Source: Pacificoceanicola sp048553275 (GTDB lineage: Bacteria; Pseudomonadota; Alphaproteobacteria; Rhodobacterales; Rhodobacteraceae). From it: 64,000 nucleotides of DNA. Position 1 is the stretch's first letter. Every line of letters begins with the position of its first letter. The notes beneath the pieces are model-generated. The model did not search any database. It was not told the origin of the DNA and saw only the letters and a list, made by a program, of their open reading frames with translations. The stretch covers positions 182,045 to 246,044 of the forward strand of contig NZ_JBLZMW010000005.1 in assembly GCF_048553275.1 (NCBI RefSeq). Reading direction: 5' to 3'. Shown piece by piece: positions 18,295-25,193 of the stretch. The translations under genes and the position numbers were made by a program.

Positions 18295-18804
18295 ATGTGG
18301 GTCTTCGTTGCATTTCTTATGGTACCCCTGATCGAAATCGCCCTGTTCATCCAGGTTGGCGGGCTGATCGGACTGTGGCCAACGCTCGGGATCGTCGTGA
18401 TCACTGCGATTATCGGAACATATATGGTGAAACAGCAGGGGCGGGCGGCCATTGCCAATCTGCAAAGCTCTTTTTCCCGATTGGAAAACCCGAGCGAGCC
18501 CTTGGCACACGGCGCGATGATCCTTGTCTCTGGCGCCCTGTTGCTGACGCCGGGATTCTTCACGGATGCGGTTGGTTTTGCTCTCCTTCTGCCGGCGGTG
18601 CGTGTCGCGGTTTTTGCCTGGCTGCGCAAACGGGTGAAGGTCACCTCCTTCGAAATGGGCGGTGAGATGCACGTCAATCGCGGTGGTCCGCAGCGCGATC
18701 CCCATCCATCCGCGCGCGGCGGCGATGTAATTGATGGCGAGTTCACCGAAGTGCCCAAGGGCAAGAACCCGAATCATCCCGGCTCTGGCTGGACGAGGCA
18801 TTGA
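18295..18804 (+). CDS. fxsA: FxsA family membrane protein
   Basis: A 169-residue inner-membrane protein with hydrophobic spans near 3-21, 25-45 and 77-108 and a charged C-terminal tail. The PLIEIALFIQVGGLIGLWPT and LLLTPGFFTD motifs define the FxsA family (named after suppression of phage F exclusion in E. coli); the physiological role is unknown. The start has AAGGAG at a spacing of 7. It is divergent from timA and followed by secB after 60 bases. Confidence 0.92.
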   Translation: MWVFVAFLMVPLIEIALFIQVGGLIGLWPTLGIVVITAIIGTYMVKQQGRAAIANLQSSFSRLENPSEPLAHGAMILVSGALLLTPGFFTDAVGFALLLPAVRVAVFAWLRKRVKVTSFEMGGEMHVNRGGPQRDPHPSARGGDVIDGEFTEVPKGKNPNHPGSGWTRH

Positions 18805-18864
18805 GCCTCTTGCGCCTGCCTGCTAAGGCTTGGCGCGATATTTTGACCCAGCGGAGTTCGGCTC

Positions 18865-19359
18865 ATGGCAGAAAATGAAAACGGCGCGGCGCCTCAGGTC
18901 CCGCAGCCCCCGAAAATGAACATTCTTGCGCAGTTCGTGCGGGATATGTCCTTTGAAAACATCCTGTCGCAAAAAGGCGTAACCGGCGAGGTTCAGCCGG
19001 ACGTTCAGGTGCAGGTGAATCTCGACGCGAAGAAGCGCTCGACGGAAAACCAGTACGAGGTAATCCTCAAGCTGAAGGTTGAAGCAAAATCCAAGGGCAC
19101 CGGTGATCACCTGTTCCTGCTGGAGCTGGACTATGCAGGCGTGTTCCAGATCGAAAACGTCCCGGAAGACCAGATGCATCCCTTCTTGTTGATCGAATGC
19201 CCGCGGATGATCTTCCCCTTCGTGCGCCGCATCGTGTCGGATGTTACGCGCGACGGTGGGTTCATGCCGCTTAATCTCGACACCATCGACTTTCTTGCGC
19301 TGTACCGCGCCGAGATCGCCAAGCGCCAGCAAAGCAACGCAGACGCGCCGGTGGCCTAA
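18865..19359 (+). CDS. secB: SecB, protein-export chaperone
   Basis: A 164-residue cytoplasmic chaperone that keeps precursors unfolded and delivers them to SecA. The SecB core is clear (ILAQFVRDMSFENIL, LELDYAGVFQIENVPEDQ, PFVRRIVSDVTRDGGFMPL), with the ECPRMIFPF segment in the dimer interface region. GGAG lies 9 bases before the ATG. The secB / dnaQ convergent pair (15 bases apart) is a conserved origin-flanking arrangement in alphaproteobacteria. Confidence 0.97.
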   Translation: MAENENGAAPQVPQPPKMNILAQFVRDMSFENILSQKGVTGEVQPDVQVQVNLDAKKRSTENQYEVILKLKVEAKSKGTGDHLFLLELDYAGVFQIENVPEDQMHPFLLIECPRMIFPFVRRIVSDVTRDGGFMPLNLDTIDFLALYRAEIAKRQQSNADAPVA

Positions 19360-19374
19360 GAACTTGCTATGCGC

Positions 19375-20112
19375 TCAGGCCTTGAGCCAGAGCGCATTCT
19401 CTCCAAGTTTCTCGACAAAGGCGGCGTGGGCCGCCTTTTCTTTTTCCGAAACCCGGGATGGAAGCGGCGTGGGACGCGGCTTCGGGCGCCAATTGCTGTC
19501 GATCTGCGACGACGCGTCCCGGTTCTTCTGAACAGGCGCCGCAAGCCCGAAGTCCGGCTGTTTTCCGCCTATAAGCTCAAGATAGACCTCGGCCAGAATT
19601 TCACTGTCGAGCAGAGCGCCATGCAGTGTCCGCGACGTGTTGTCGATATTGAACCGCCGGCAAAGCGCATCGAGGCTGGCTGGGGAGCCGGGAAATTTCT
19701 TGCGCGCGATCATTAGGGTATCAACGGCGCGGGAGTTCGCAATCTGCGGCAGGCCCATCCACCTCAGTTCCGCATTGAGGAATTTCATGTCGAAGCTGGC
19801 GTTGTGAATGATCAAATTACTGTCTTCGATAAAGTCGAGAAACGCCTGTCCCACAGCCTTGAAGACCGGCTTGTCCTTGAGCACGACCTCCCCGGGCCTG
19901 GCCGGTCGCGGACCACTGACCAAAAGGTCCGGGCCGATGCCGTGCACCCCGAACGCCTCATCCGGCATGTCGCGTTCCGGATTGATATATTGATGATACG
20001 TGCGACCAGTCGGCATGTGGTTGAAAAGCTCGACCGCGCCGATTTCGACAATCCGATCACCGCTTTCCGGTTCAAAGCCCGTGGTTTCGGTATCGAGTAC
20101 AATCTCACGCAT
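19375..20112 (-). CDS. dnaQ: DnaQ, DNA polymerase III epsilon subunit (proofreading)
   Basis: A 245-residue 3'-5' exonuclease. The DEDDh motifs are present: VLDTETTG (residues 5-12), HNASFDMKFLN near 100, and HGALLDSEILAEVYLEL near 160. The remaining C-terminus contains the polymerase-binding tail (LPSRVSEKEKAAHAAFVEKLG). The gene is last in the minus-strand aroE-coaE-dnaQ run and overlaps coaE by 8 bases. Confidence 0.97.
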   Translation of the reverse strand: MREIVLDTETTGFEPESGDRIVEIGAVELFNHMPTGRTYHQYINPERDMPDEAFGVHGIGPDLLVSGPRPARPGEVVLKDKPVFKAVGQAFLDFIEDSNLIIHNASFDMKFLNAELRWMGLPQIANSRAVDTLMIARKKFPGSPASLDALCRRFNIDNTSRTLHGALLDSEILAEVYLELIGGKQPDFGLAAPVQKNRDASSQIDSNWRPKPRPTPLPSRVSEKEKAAHAAFVEKLGENALWLKA

Positions 20113-20698
20113 TCTGAAGCCTTTCGCGGATATCCTGCATCACAGTGTGCACCTGAGCGCGGGCGTGCTCAAGCGTGTCGGTTTCGATGACGTAGGTGGC
20201 ACGGAGACATTTTTCTTCGTTCGGCATCTGGCGCGCGAGGATGCGAGCAAGATCCTCTTCAGACATAGTACCGCGCGCCAGCACGCGCTGTTTTTGCGTT
20301 TCACGGGAAACTTGAACGCAGGCCGTTGCATCCATCGCTACATCGCCGCCGGTCTCGAAGAGCAACGGAATATCAAAGACACCTATGCTTTCCGGGTTCG
20401 CAGTGATGAAATCCTGCCGATCCTGTTGAACCAAAGGATGCACGATGGCCTCGATCCGGGGCAGGGCAGTCTTGTCAGCCGCAATAATCTGGCGGAGACG
20501 ATCGCGGGACACCCTACCGTTGTCGATAACGTCTGGAAATTCTTCTGACATCGGACGCAAAGCGGCACCGCCAACGCCATAAAGCCGGTGCACGGCGGCG
20601 TCTGCGTCCCAAAGAACACAGCCTTCCTCCACAAACATCTGCGCTGTGGTCGATTTGCCCATCCCGATGGAGCCGGTCAAACCAAGCTTGAACCTCAT
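20105..20698 (-). CDS. coaE: CoaE, dephospho-CoA kinase
   Basis: A 197-residue kinase that phosphorylates dephospho-CoA in the last step of CoA synthesis. The P-loop GSIGMGKST is at residues 10-18; LWDADAAVHRLY, HPLV and the FDIPLLFETG motif mark the CoaE fold. It overlaps aroE by 4 bases and dnaQ by 8. Confidence 0.97.
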   Translation of the reverse strand: MRFKLGLTGSIGMGKSTTAQMFVEEGCVLWDADAAVHRLYGVGGAALRPMSEEFPDVIDNGRVSRDRLRQIIAADKTALPRIEAIVHPLVQQDRQDFITANPESIGVFDIPLLFETGGDVAMDATACVQVSRETQKQRVLARGTMSEEDLARILARQMPNEEKCLRATYVIETDTLEHARAQVHTVMQDIRERLQNA

Positions 20699-21522
20699 GC
20701 CATCACCGCCATGCGCGTGTCCTCATCCACCACCGGTCGCCGCCCGAACCAGCGCTCAAAGCCGGGAACCGCCTGATGCAAGAGCATACCGAGACCGTCA
20801 ACCGTCGTGCAGCCGCGCTGTTCCGCCTCGTCGAGCAATCGCGTTTTCAGGGGCGTGTAGACAATGTCCGTCACGACCATGCCCGAACGCAAACCATCGA
20901 GCGGTACACGGAACGGCGGTTTGCCGGTCATGCCAAGAGAGGTCGTGTTGACGATCGTCTGGCAGTCTTCGACGAGGTTTCCGGCCTGAACCCAGTCATG
21001 AACCTGAACCCGGTTGCCAAAATCGGCGCGCAGCTTGTCAGCGCGCAGCCTTGTGCGGTTGGTCAGATGAATTTTCGGAACACCCACGTCGAGCAGGGAC
21101 GCGATTACCGCCCGCGCTGCGCCTCCTGCGCCGATAACAAGCGCCGGTCCCGCTTGGGGCGACCAGTCCGGGGCGCCCTGCCGCAGGTTCTGGATGAATC
21201 CATAGCCGTCTGTGTTATCTGCATGAATGCGGCCATCTTCTCTATATATCAAGACGTTGGCAGCGCCGATCAACGTGGCCCGATCCGAGATCATGTCCGC
21301 GATGTCCATCACCCGCTCCTTGTACGGGATTGTGATGTTCACGCCGACAAACCCCATATCGGGCAAACGGCGAATGCAGGCTTCGAGCGCGTCCGGCGCG
21401 ATGTCCATTGGAATGTAGTGACCGGGCAGCTCATACGCCTTCAGCCAATGCGAAAAGAGGCGCGGCGACCAGGAATGGCTGATGGGTCTACCGATAACGC
21501 CAGCAAGGGGAATGGCAGTCAT
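20695..21522 (-). CDS. aroE: AroE, shikimate dehydrogenase
   Basis: A 275-residue NADPH-dependent enzyme of aromatic amino-acid synthesis. The substrate site SHSWSPRLFSHW is near residues 15-26, the catalytic lysine is in NITIPYKE near 68, the NADP-binding glycines are in VIGAGGAARAVIASL, and a C-terminal GLGMLLHQAVPGFERWFG closes the fold. The usual SxS of the substrate site reads SHS. It overlaps both maf and coaE by 4 bases. Confidence 0.97.
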   Translation of the reverse strand: MTAIPLAGVIGRPISHSWSPRLFSHWLKAYELPGHYIPMDIAPDALEACIRRLPDMGFVGVNITIPYKERVMDIADMISDRATLIGAANVLIYREDGRIHADNTDGYGFIQNLRQGAPDWSPQAGPALVIGAGGAARAVIASLLDVGVPKIHLTNRTRLRADKLRADFGNRVQVHDWVQAGNLVEDCQTIVNTTSLGMTGKPPFRVPLDGLRSGMVVTDIVYTPLKTRLLDEAEQRGCTTVDGLGMLLHQAVPGFERWFGRRPVVDEDTRMAVMA

Positions 21523-22118
21523 CCTTCAACAACCCCGGTGATCGCAAGGTGGTTCAGCAATTCGAGGAGTGGCAGGCCAAGGATCGTGAAGTGATCACCG
21601 TGGACCTGGGAAAACAAGCGGATGCCTTCCTTCTCCAGTTTGTACCCGCCGACACTGTCTGAGATATCCGGCCAGTTGCGATCAAGGTAACTCTCAAGAT
21701 AGCTGTCCGAGAAGGACCGCATCGTCAACCGAGCGGTCGACACATGACGCCAGACCGGCTTTGCGTCCTTGTACAAAACCGCGGCAGACAAAAGTCGATG
21801 AGCCTTGCCTCGCAGCATCATAAGCTGTGTCCGGGCTTCAGCTCTGTCGCGCGGCTTCGACAATAGCGTTTGTTCAAAATCGAGGACCTGGTCGCACCCG
21901 AGAACCGGCAGTTCGGGCACCTTGCGCGAGACCTTCTGTGCCTTGGCCTCAGCGAGGGCATCGGCGATGTCCCTTGGCGATGCTGCTTCGGCGAGCAGGC
22001 TAAGCTTAATGGCATCTTCATCCAGCCTCGGCGATTCGCAATGGATCGACAGGCCCGCGCTGCGCAACAGTTCAGCCCGGACTTGGGAGCCAGATGCGAG
22101 GATAAGATCAAGATTCAT
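21519..22118 (-). CDS. Maf family nucleotide pyrophosphatase
   Basis: A 199-residue Maf/YceF-type nucleoside triphosphate pyrophosphatase that hydrolyses non-canonical nucleotides. The start MNLDLILASGSQVRAELL matches the family, with the usual SPRR loop replaced by SQVR. GCDQVLDFEQTLLSKPRD and DSVGGYKLEKEGIRLF are the other family motifs. The frame stays open upstream to 22190, but that adds an unrelated basic tail lying in the origin region. It is the first gene of the leftward run away from the putative origin. Confidence 0.92.
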   Translation of the reverse strand: MNLDLILASGSQVRAELLRSAGLSIHCESPRLDEDAIKLSLLAEAASPRDIADALAEAKAQKVSRKVPELPVLGCDQVLDFEQTLLSKPRDRAEARTQLMMLRGKAHRLLSAAVLYKDAKPVWRHVSTARLTMRSFSDSYLESYLDRNWPDISDSVGGYKLEKEGIRLFSQVHGDHFTILGLPLLELLNHLAITGVVEG

Positions 22119-22368
22119 GTGGATTATTCTGCGCAAAACTGTGTGGTCGGATACGCGTATGGTTCTGGGGAAAAAGCGATGGCCATGCAAGCCTCGGGAT
22201 AGACTGGGACGCTCAGGATGCGCCGCTGGTCTTATCCGCGCTGTGGGATGGATAACTGTGGGGCTGTGAACATCCTTAGAGAACGAAGGTTACACACTGA
22301 GATGTATTGTGTCCGAAGAGATGCAGAAAACCGAATAATCAAAGCGCTTAACAAGCCAAGGCGTAAAA

Positions 22369-22377
22369 CTATCCACA
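22369..22377 (+). promoter_or_regulatory. Candidate DnaA box CTATCCACA
   Basis: This 9-mer differs from the consensus TTATNCACA at one base. It lies in the AT-rich gap between maf and rho and is the leftmost of three close matches within 70 bases. Confidence 0.5.
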
Positions 22378-22400
22378 AACCTGTACAGCGCACCGGTACT

Positions 22401-22409
22401 TGTGAACAA
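22401..22409 (-). promoter_or_regulatory. Candidate DnaA box TTGTTCACA (minus strand)
   Basis: On the minus strand this reads TTGTTCACA, one mismatch from TTATNCACA. It lies 23 bases right of the first candidate and 16 bases left of the third. Confidence 0.5.
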
Positions 22410-22424
22410 CCTTGGTAAGATTGA

Positions 22425-22439
22425 TTAATCCACAGTTAA
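22425..22439. promoter_or_regulatory. CtrA-type site TTAA-N7-TTAA overlapping a DnaA-box-like 9-mer
   Basis: The sequence TTAATCCACAGTTAA is an exact TTAA-N7-TTAA, the full CtrA recognition pattern of Caulobacter. The DnaA-box-like TAATCCACA occupies 22426-22434 inside it, so binding of the two proteins would be mutually exclusive. In Caulobacter CtrA represses oriC this way; in Rhodobacterales CtrA is known mainly from motility and gene transfer agent control, so the role here is an open inference. Confidence 0.5.
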
Positions 22440-22620
22440 CCGCTCCCCCTAACTTAAACATACAACCTTACTATTTTCTTAAATATTATAGAAAGGCAGG
22501 GTGCTCAGGCTTGGTGATTGACGAAGGAGGGGCAGCTGAGGTACGAGGCTGATACTCCTGTTCTGGAGTGGTTTCCCATAAAGACACATAAGGCGGGCAG
22601 TTTTGCCCGAAGGGCACTGT

Positions 22621-23892
22621 ATGACCCAAGAGCGTTTGAACCTGGCTGATCTCAAAGCCAAGAGCCCGAAAGATCTGCTTTCAATGGCAGAGGAGCTCGA
22701 AATCGAGAACGCATCCACCATGCGTAAAGGTGAGATGATGTTCCAGATTCTGAGGGAGAGAGCGGACGATGGCTGGGACATTTTCGGCGATGGTGTTCTT
22801 GAGGTCCTGCAAGATGGGTTTGGTTTCCTGCGGTCGCCGGAAGCGAACTACCTTCCGGGTCCGGACGATATCTACGTCTCACCCGAAATGATCCGGAAGT
22901 ATTCGCTGCGCACCGGGGATACCATTGAGGGGGAAATCAAGGCGCCCGATGGCGAAGAGCGGTATTTCTGCTTTGTGTCCGTGACGCGGATCAACTTCGA
23001 AGATCCGGAGAAAGCCCGTCACAAGATCGCATTCGACAACCTGACACCGCTGTACCCGGATGAGCGGCTGAAAATGGAAATAGAAGACCCGACGATCAAG
23101 GACCGTTCCGCGCGGGTGATCGACCTTGTCGCGCCCATAGGCAAGGGACAGCGGAGTTTGATCGTCGCGCCGCCGCGGACAGGTAAGACCGTGATTTTGC
23201 AGAACATTGCGAACTCCATCGAGAAGAATCATCCGGAATGCTACCTGATCGTTCTTTTGATCGACGAAAGGCCGGAAGAAGTTACGGACATGCAGAGATC
23301 CGTGAAAGGCGAGGTTGTGTCCTCGACCTTTGACGAACCCGCACAGCGTCACGTTGCCGTGTCTGAAATGGTCATCGAAAAAGCCAAGCGTTTGGTCGAG
23401 CATAAACGAGATGTTGTTATTCTTCTCGACTCGATCACAAGACTTGGTAGAGCGTTTAACACTGTTGTTCCGTCATCTGGCAAGGTTTTGACCGGCGGTG
23501 TTGATGCAAACGCGCTGCAAAGACCGAAGCGATTCTTTGGTGCAGCACGGAATATCGAAGAGGGCGGATCTCTGACGATTATTGCAACGGCCCTGATTGA
23601 TACGGGCTCGCGGATGGACGAGGTCATCTTTGAAGAGTTCAAAGGGACAGGTAACTCTGAATTGGTTCTCGATCGGAAGATTGCCGATAAACGCGTGTTC
23701 CCTGCGATCGACATCCTCAAGTCCGGCACCCGGAAAGAGGAACTTCTGGTGGACAAGATAGATCTGCAGAAGACGTTTGTCCTGCGTCGTATTCTCAACC
23801 CGATGGGGACTACCGACGGAATCGAGTTCCTTTTGACGAAGCTGAAACAGACCAAGTCAAACTCCGAGTTCTTTGACTCGATGAACACCTGA
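22621..23892 (+). CDS. rho: Rho, transcription termination factor
   Basis: A 423-residue hexameric RNA helicase that terminates transcription. It has the N-terminal Rho domain (LNLADLKAKSPKDLLSMAEE), the cold-shock-like RNA-binding domain (GDGVLEVLQDGFGFLRSPEA), Walker A (APPRTGKT, near residue 182), Walker B (DVVILLDSITRLGRA) and the secondary RNA site (GGVDANALQRPKRFFGAARN). The ATG at 22621 follows AAGGGC; the open frame from 22603 adds six residues of leader. The leader holds a small hairpin (CGGGC/GCCCG) just before the ribosome site and a TATTAT that could be a -10 at 22484-22489. Confidence 0.97.
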   Translation: MTQERLNLADLKAKSPKDLLSMAEELEIENASTMRKGEMMFQILRERADDGWDIFGDGVLEVLQDGFGFLRSPEANYLPGPDDIYVSPEMIRKYSLRTGDTIEGEIKAPDGEERYFCFVSVTRINFEDPEKARHKIAFDNLTPLYPDERLKMEIEDPTIKDRSARVIDLVAPIGKGQRSLIVAPPRTGKTVILQNIANSIEKNHPECYLIVLLIDERPEEVTDMQRSVKGEVVSSTFDEPAQRHVAVSEMVIEKAKRLVEHKRDVVILLDSITRLGRAFNTVVPSSGKVLTGGVDANALQRPKRFFGAARNIEEGGSLTIIATALIDTGSRMDEVIFEEFKGTGNSELVLDRKIADKRVFPAIDILKSGTRKEELLVDKIDLQKTFVLRRILNPMGTTDGIEFLLTKLKQTKSNSEFFDSMNT

Positions 23893-23906
23893 TATCTGTT
23901 GATGTC

Positions 23907-25190
23907 ATGGATACGATCTTTGCTCTGGCAACGGCACCCGGCAAGGCGGGCGTTTCTGTAATTCGCATTTCAGGTCCGGCAGCAGAGGCTGCCGGCCGCG
24001 CTTTGTGTGGGGAATTGCCAAAGCCGCGCATCGCCAGTTTGCGCAAATTACGGAACCACGATGGCGCGTTGATCGACGAAGCGCTTGTCTTGTTTTTTGA
24101 AGCGGGACGAAGCTTTACCGGCGAAGCTGTCGTAGAATTTCAGGTGCACGGAAGTCAGGCTGTCATAGCTGCAGTGCTTCATTGTCTATCGAGCATTGAA
24201 GGTTTGCGACACGCGGACGCGGGAGAATTTACGCGGCGCGCTTTGGAAAATGGTGTTCTGGATCTGACCCAGGTTGAGGCCCTGTCGGATCTCATCGAGG
24301 CGGAAACTGAAGCGCAGAGAAAGCAGGCGACCGATGTTCTTTCCGGCGCTTTGGGCGCTTTGGTTGGGAATTGGCGGCGAGATGTCATTCGGGCAGCCTC
24401 TTTGCTGGAGGCGACGATCGACTTTTCGGATGAAGACGTTCCAGTCGATGTCAGCGATGAAGTGCGTGATCTGATCAGTGGTGTCCGTGATCAAATAGAT
24501 CGGCAATTGTCAGGTTTGGATGCCGCCGAGCGCGTGCGAAGTGGATTCGAAGTCGCTATTGTTGGATCACCGAATGTTGGGAAATCGACGCTGTTGAATT
24601 ACCTAGCTGGTCGGGACGCTGCGATTACTTCCGAAGTCGCGGGGACAACACGCGATGTGATCGAAGTTCGCATGGATATTAGCGGATATGCGGTCACATT
24701 GATCGACACCGCTGGTCTGCGCGAAACGGAAGACGTGGTTGAACTTATTGGTGTAGATCGAGCCAAGGCACGCGCAGATCTTGCGGATGTGAGGGTCCAT
24801 TTAATTGATGCGGATGAAACGCCGTATCTTGACGTCCGGTCGACTGATATTGTCCTTGTCGGAAAATGTGATGAGGGCGGTTATGTCGGTGGAATTTCGG
24901 GAAAGACGGGGCTGGGGACCGCTGAATTTCTTGATCGCTTGACTGGAATCTTGCATGGCCTGACGGCAGGCGCGGGTGTTGCGAGCCGGGTCAGGCATAG
25001 AATTGTCCTTGAGAATGGCATTTCAAACTTGAATCAAGCGCTACAGTTGTTGGCAGGCGGTCCCGAGGTTTATGATATTGTCAGCGAAGAGATTCGGACT
25101 GCGGCCCGTGGTATGAGTGCGCTCCTTGGGTACGTGGATGTCGAACATCTGCTTGATGAGATCTTCTCGAGCTTCTGCGTTGGGAAATGA
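23907..25190 (+). CDS. mnmE: MnmE (TrmE), tRNA modification GTPase
   Basis: A 427-residue GTPase acting with MnmG to install the cmnm5 group on wobble U34 of tRNAs. The N-terminal folate-binding domain starts MDTIFALATAPGKAGVSVIR; the G domain has G1 GSPNVGKST, G3 DTAGLRE and a G4 VGKCD in place of NKxD. The C-terminal catalytic CxGK motif is intact (FCVGK at the end). Codon use is noticeably less GC-rich than in the left half of the window. mnmG follows immediately. Confidence 0.97.
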   Translation: MDTIFALATAPGKAGVSVIRISGPAAEAAGRALCGELPKPRIASLRKLRNHDGALIDEALVLFFEAGRSFTGEAVVEFQVHGSQAVIAAVLHCLSSIEGLRHADAGEFTRRALENGVLDLTQVEALSDLIEAETEAQRKQATDVLSGALGALVGNWRRDVIRAASLLEATIDFSDEDVPVDVSDEVRDLISGVRDQIDRQLSGLDAAERVRSGFEVAIVGSPNVGKSTLLNYLAGRDAAITSEVAGTTRDVIEVRMDISGYAVTLIDTAGLRETEDVVELIGVDRAKARADLADVRVHLIDADETPYLDVRSTDIVLVGKCDEGGYVGGISGKTGLGTAEFLDRLTGILHGLTAGAGVASRVRHRIVLENGISNLNQALQLLAGGPEVYDIVSEEIRTAARGMSALLGYVDVEHLLDEIFSSFCVGK

Positions 25191-25193
25191 GGA

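Larger units (their letters stand above)
22119..22620. other. Gene-free region containing a candidate replication origin (oriC)
   Basis: This 500-base stretch between maf (leftward) and rho (rightward) holds no credible gene. It becomes AT-rich from about 22280 and especially at 22451-22495. It contains DnaA-box-like 9-mers one mismatch from TTATNCACA at 22369-22377, 22401-22409 (minus) and 22426-22434, weaker ones at 22232-22240, 22247-22255 and 22265-22273, and a TTAA-N7-TTAA site at 22425-22439. In Caulobacter and many alphaproteobacteria oriC lies in the gene-order interval between the maf/aroE/coaE/dnaQ side and rho/mnmE/mnmG/parAB; hemE, the Caulobacter neighbour, is absent here. Inference, not proof. 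Confidence 0.65.

Noticed and set aside
22218..22418. Open frame of 66 codons in the gap between maf and rho
   Set aside because: No ribosome site, composition like random sequence, and it lies across the DnaA-box-like sites of the candidate origin.
22510..22660. Plus-strand frame of about 40 codons in the rho leader, overlapping the rho start
   Set aside because: Starts with TTG right after a stop and has no recognisable similarity; could be a leader peptide but nothing supports it.
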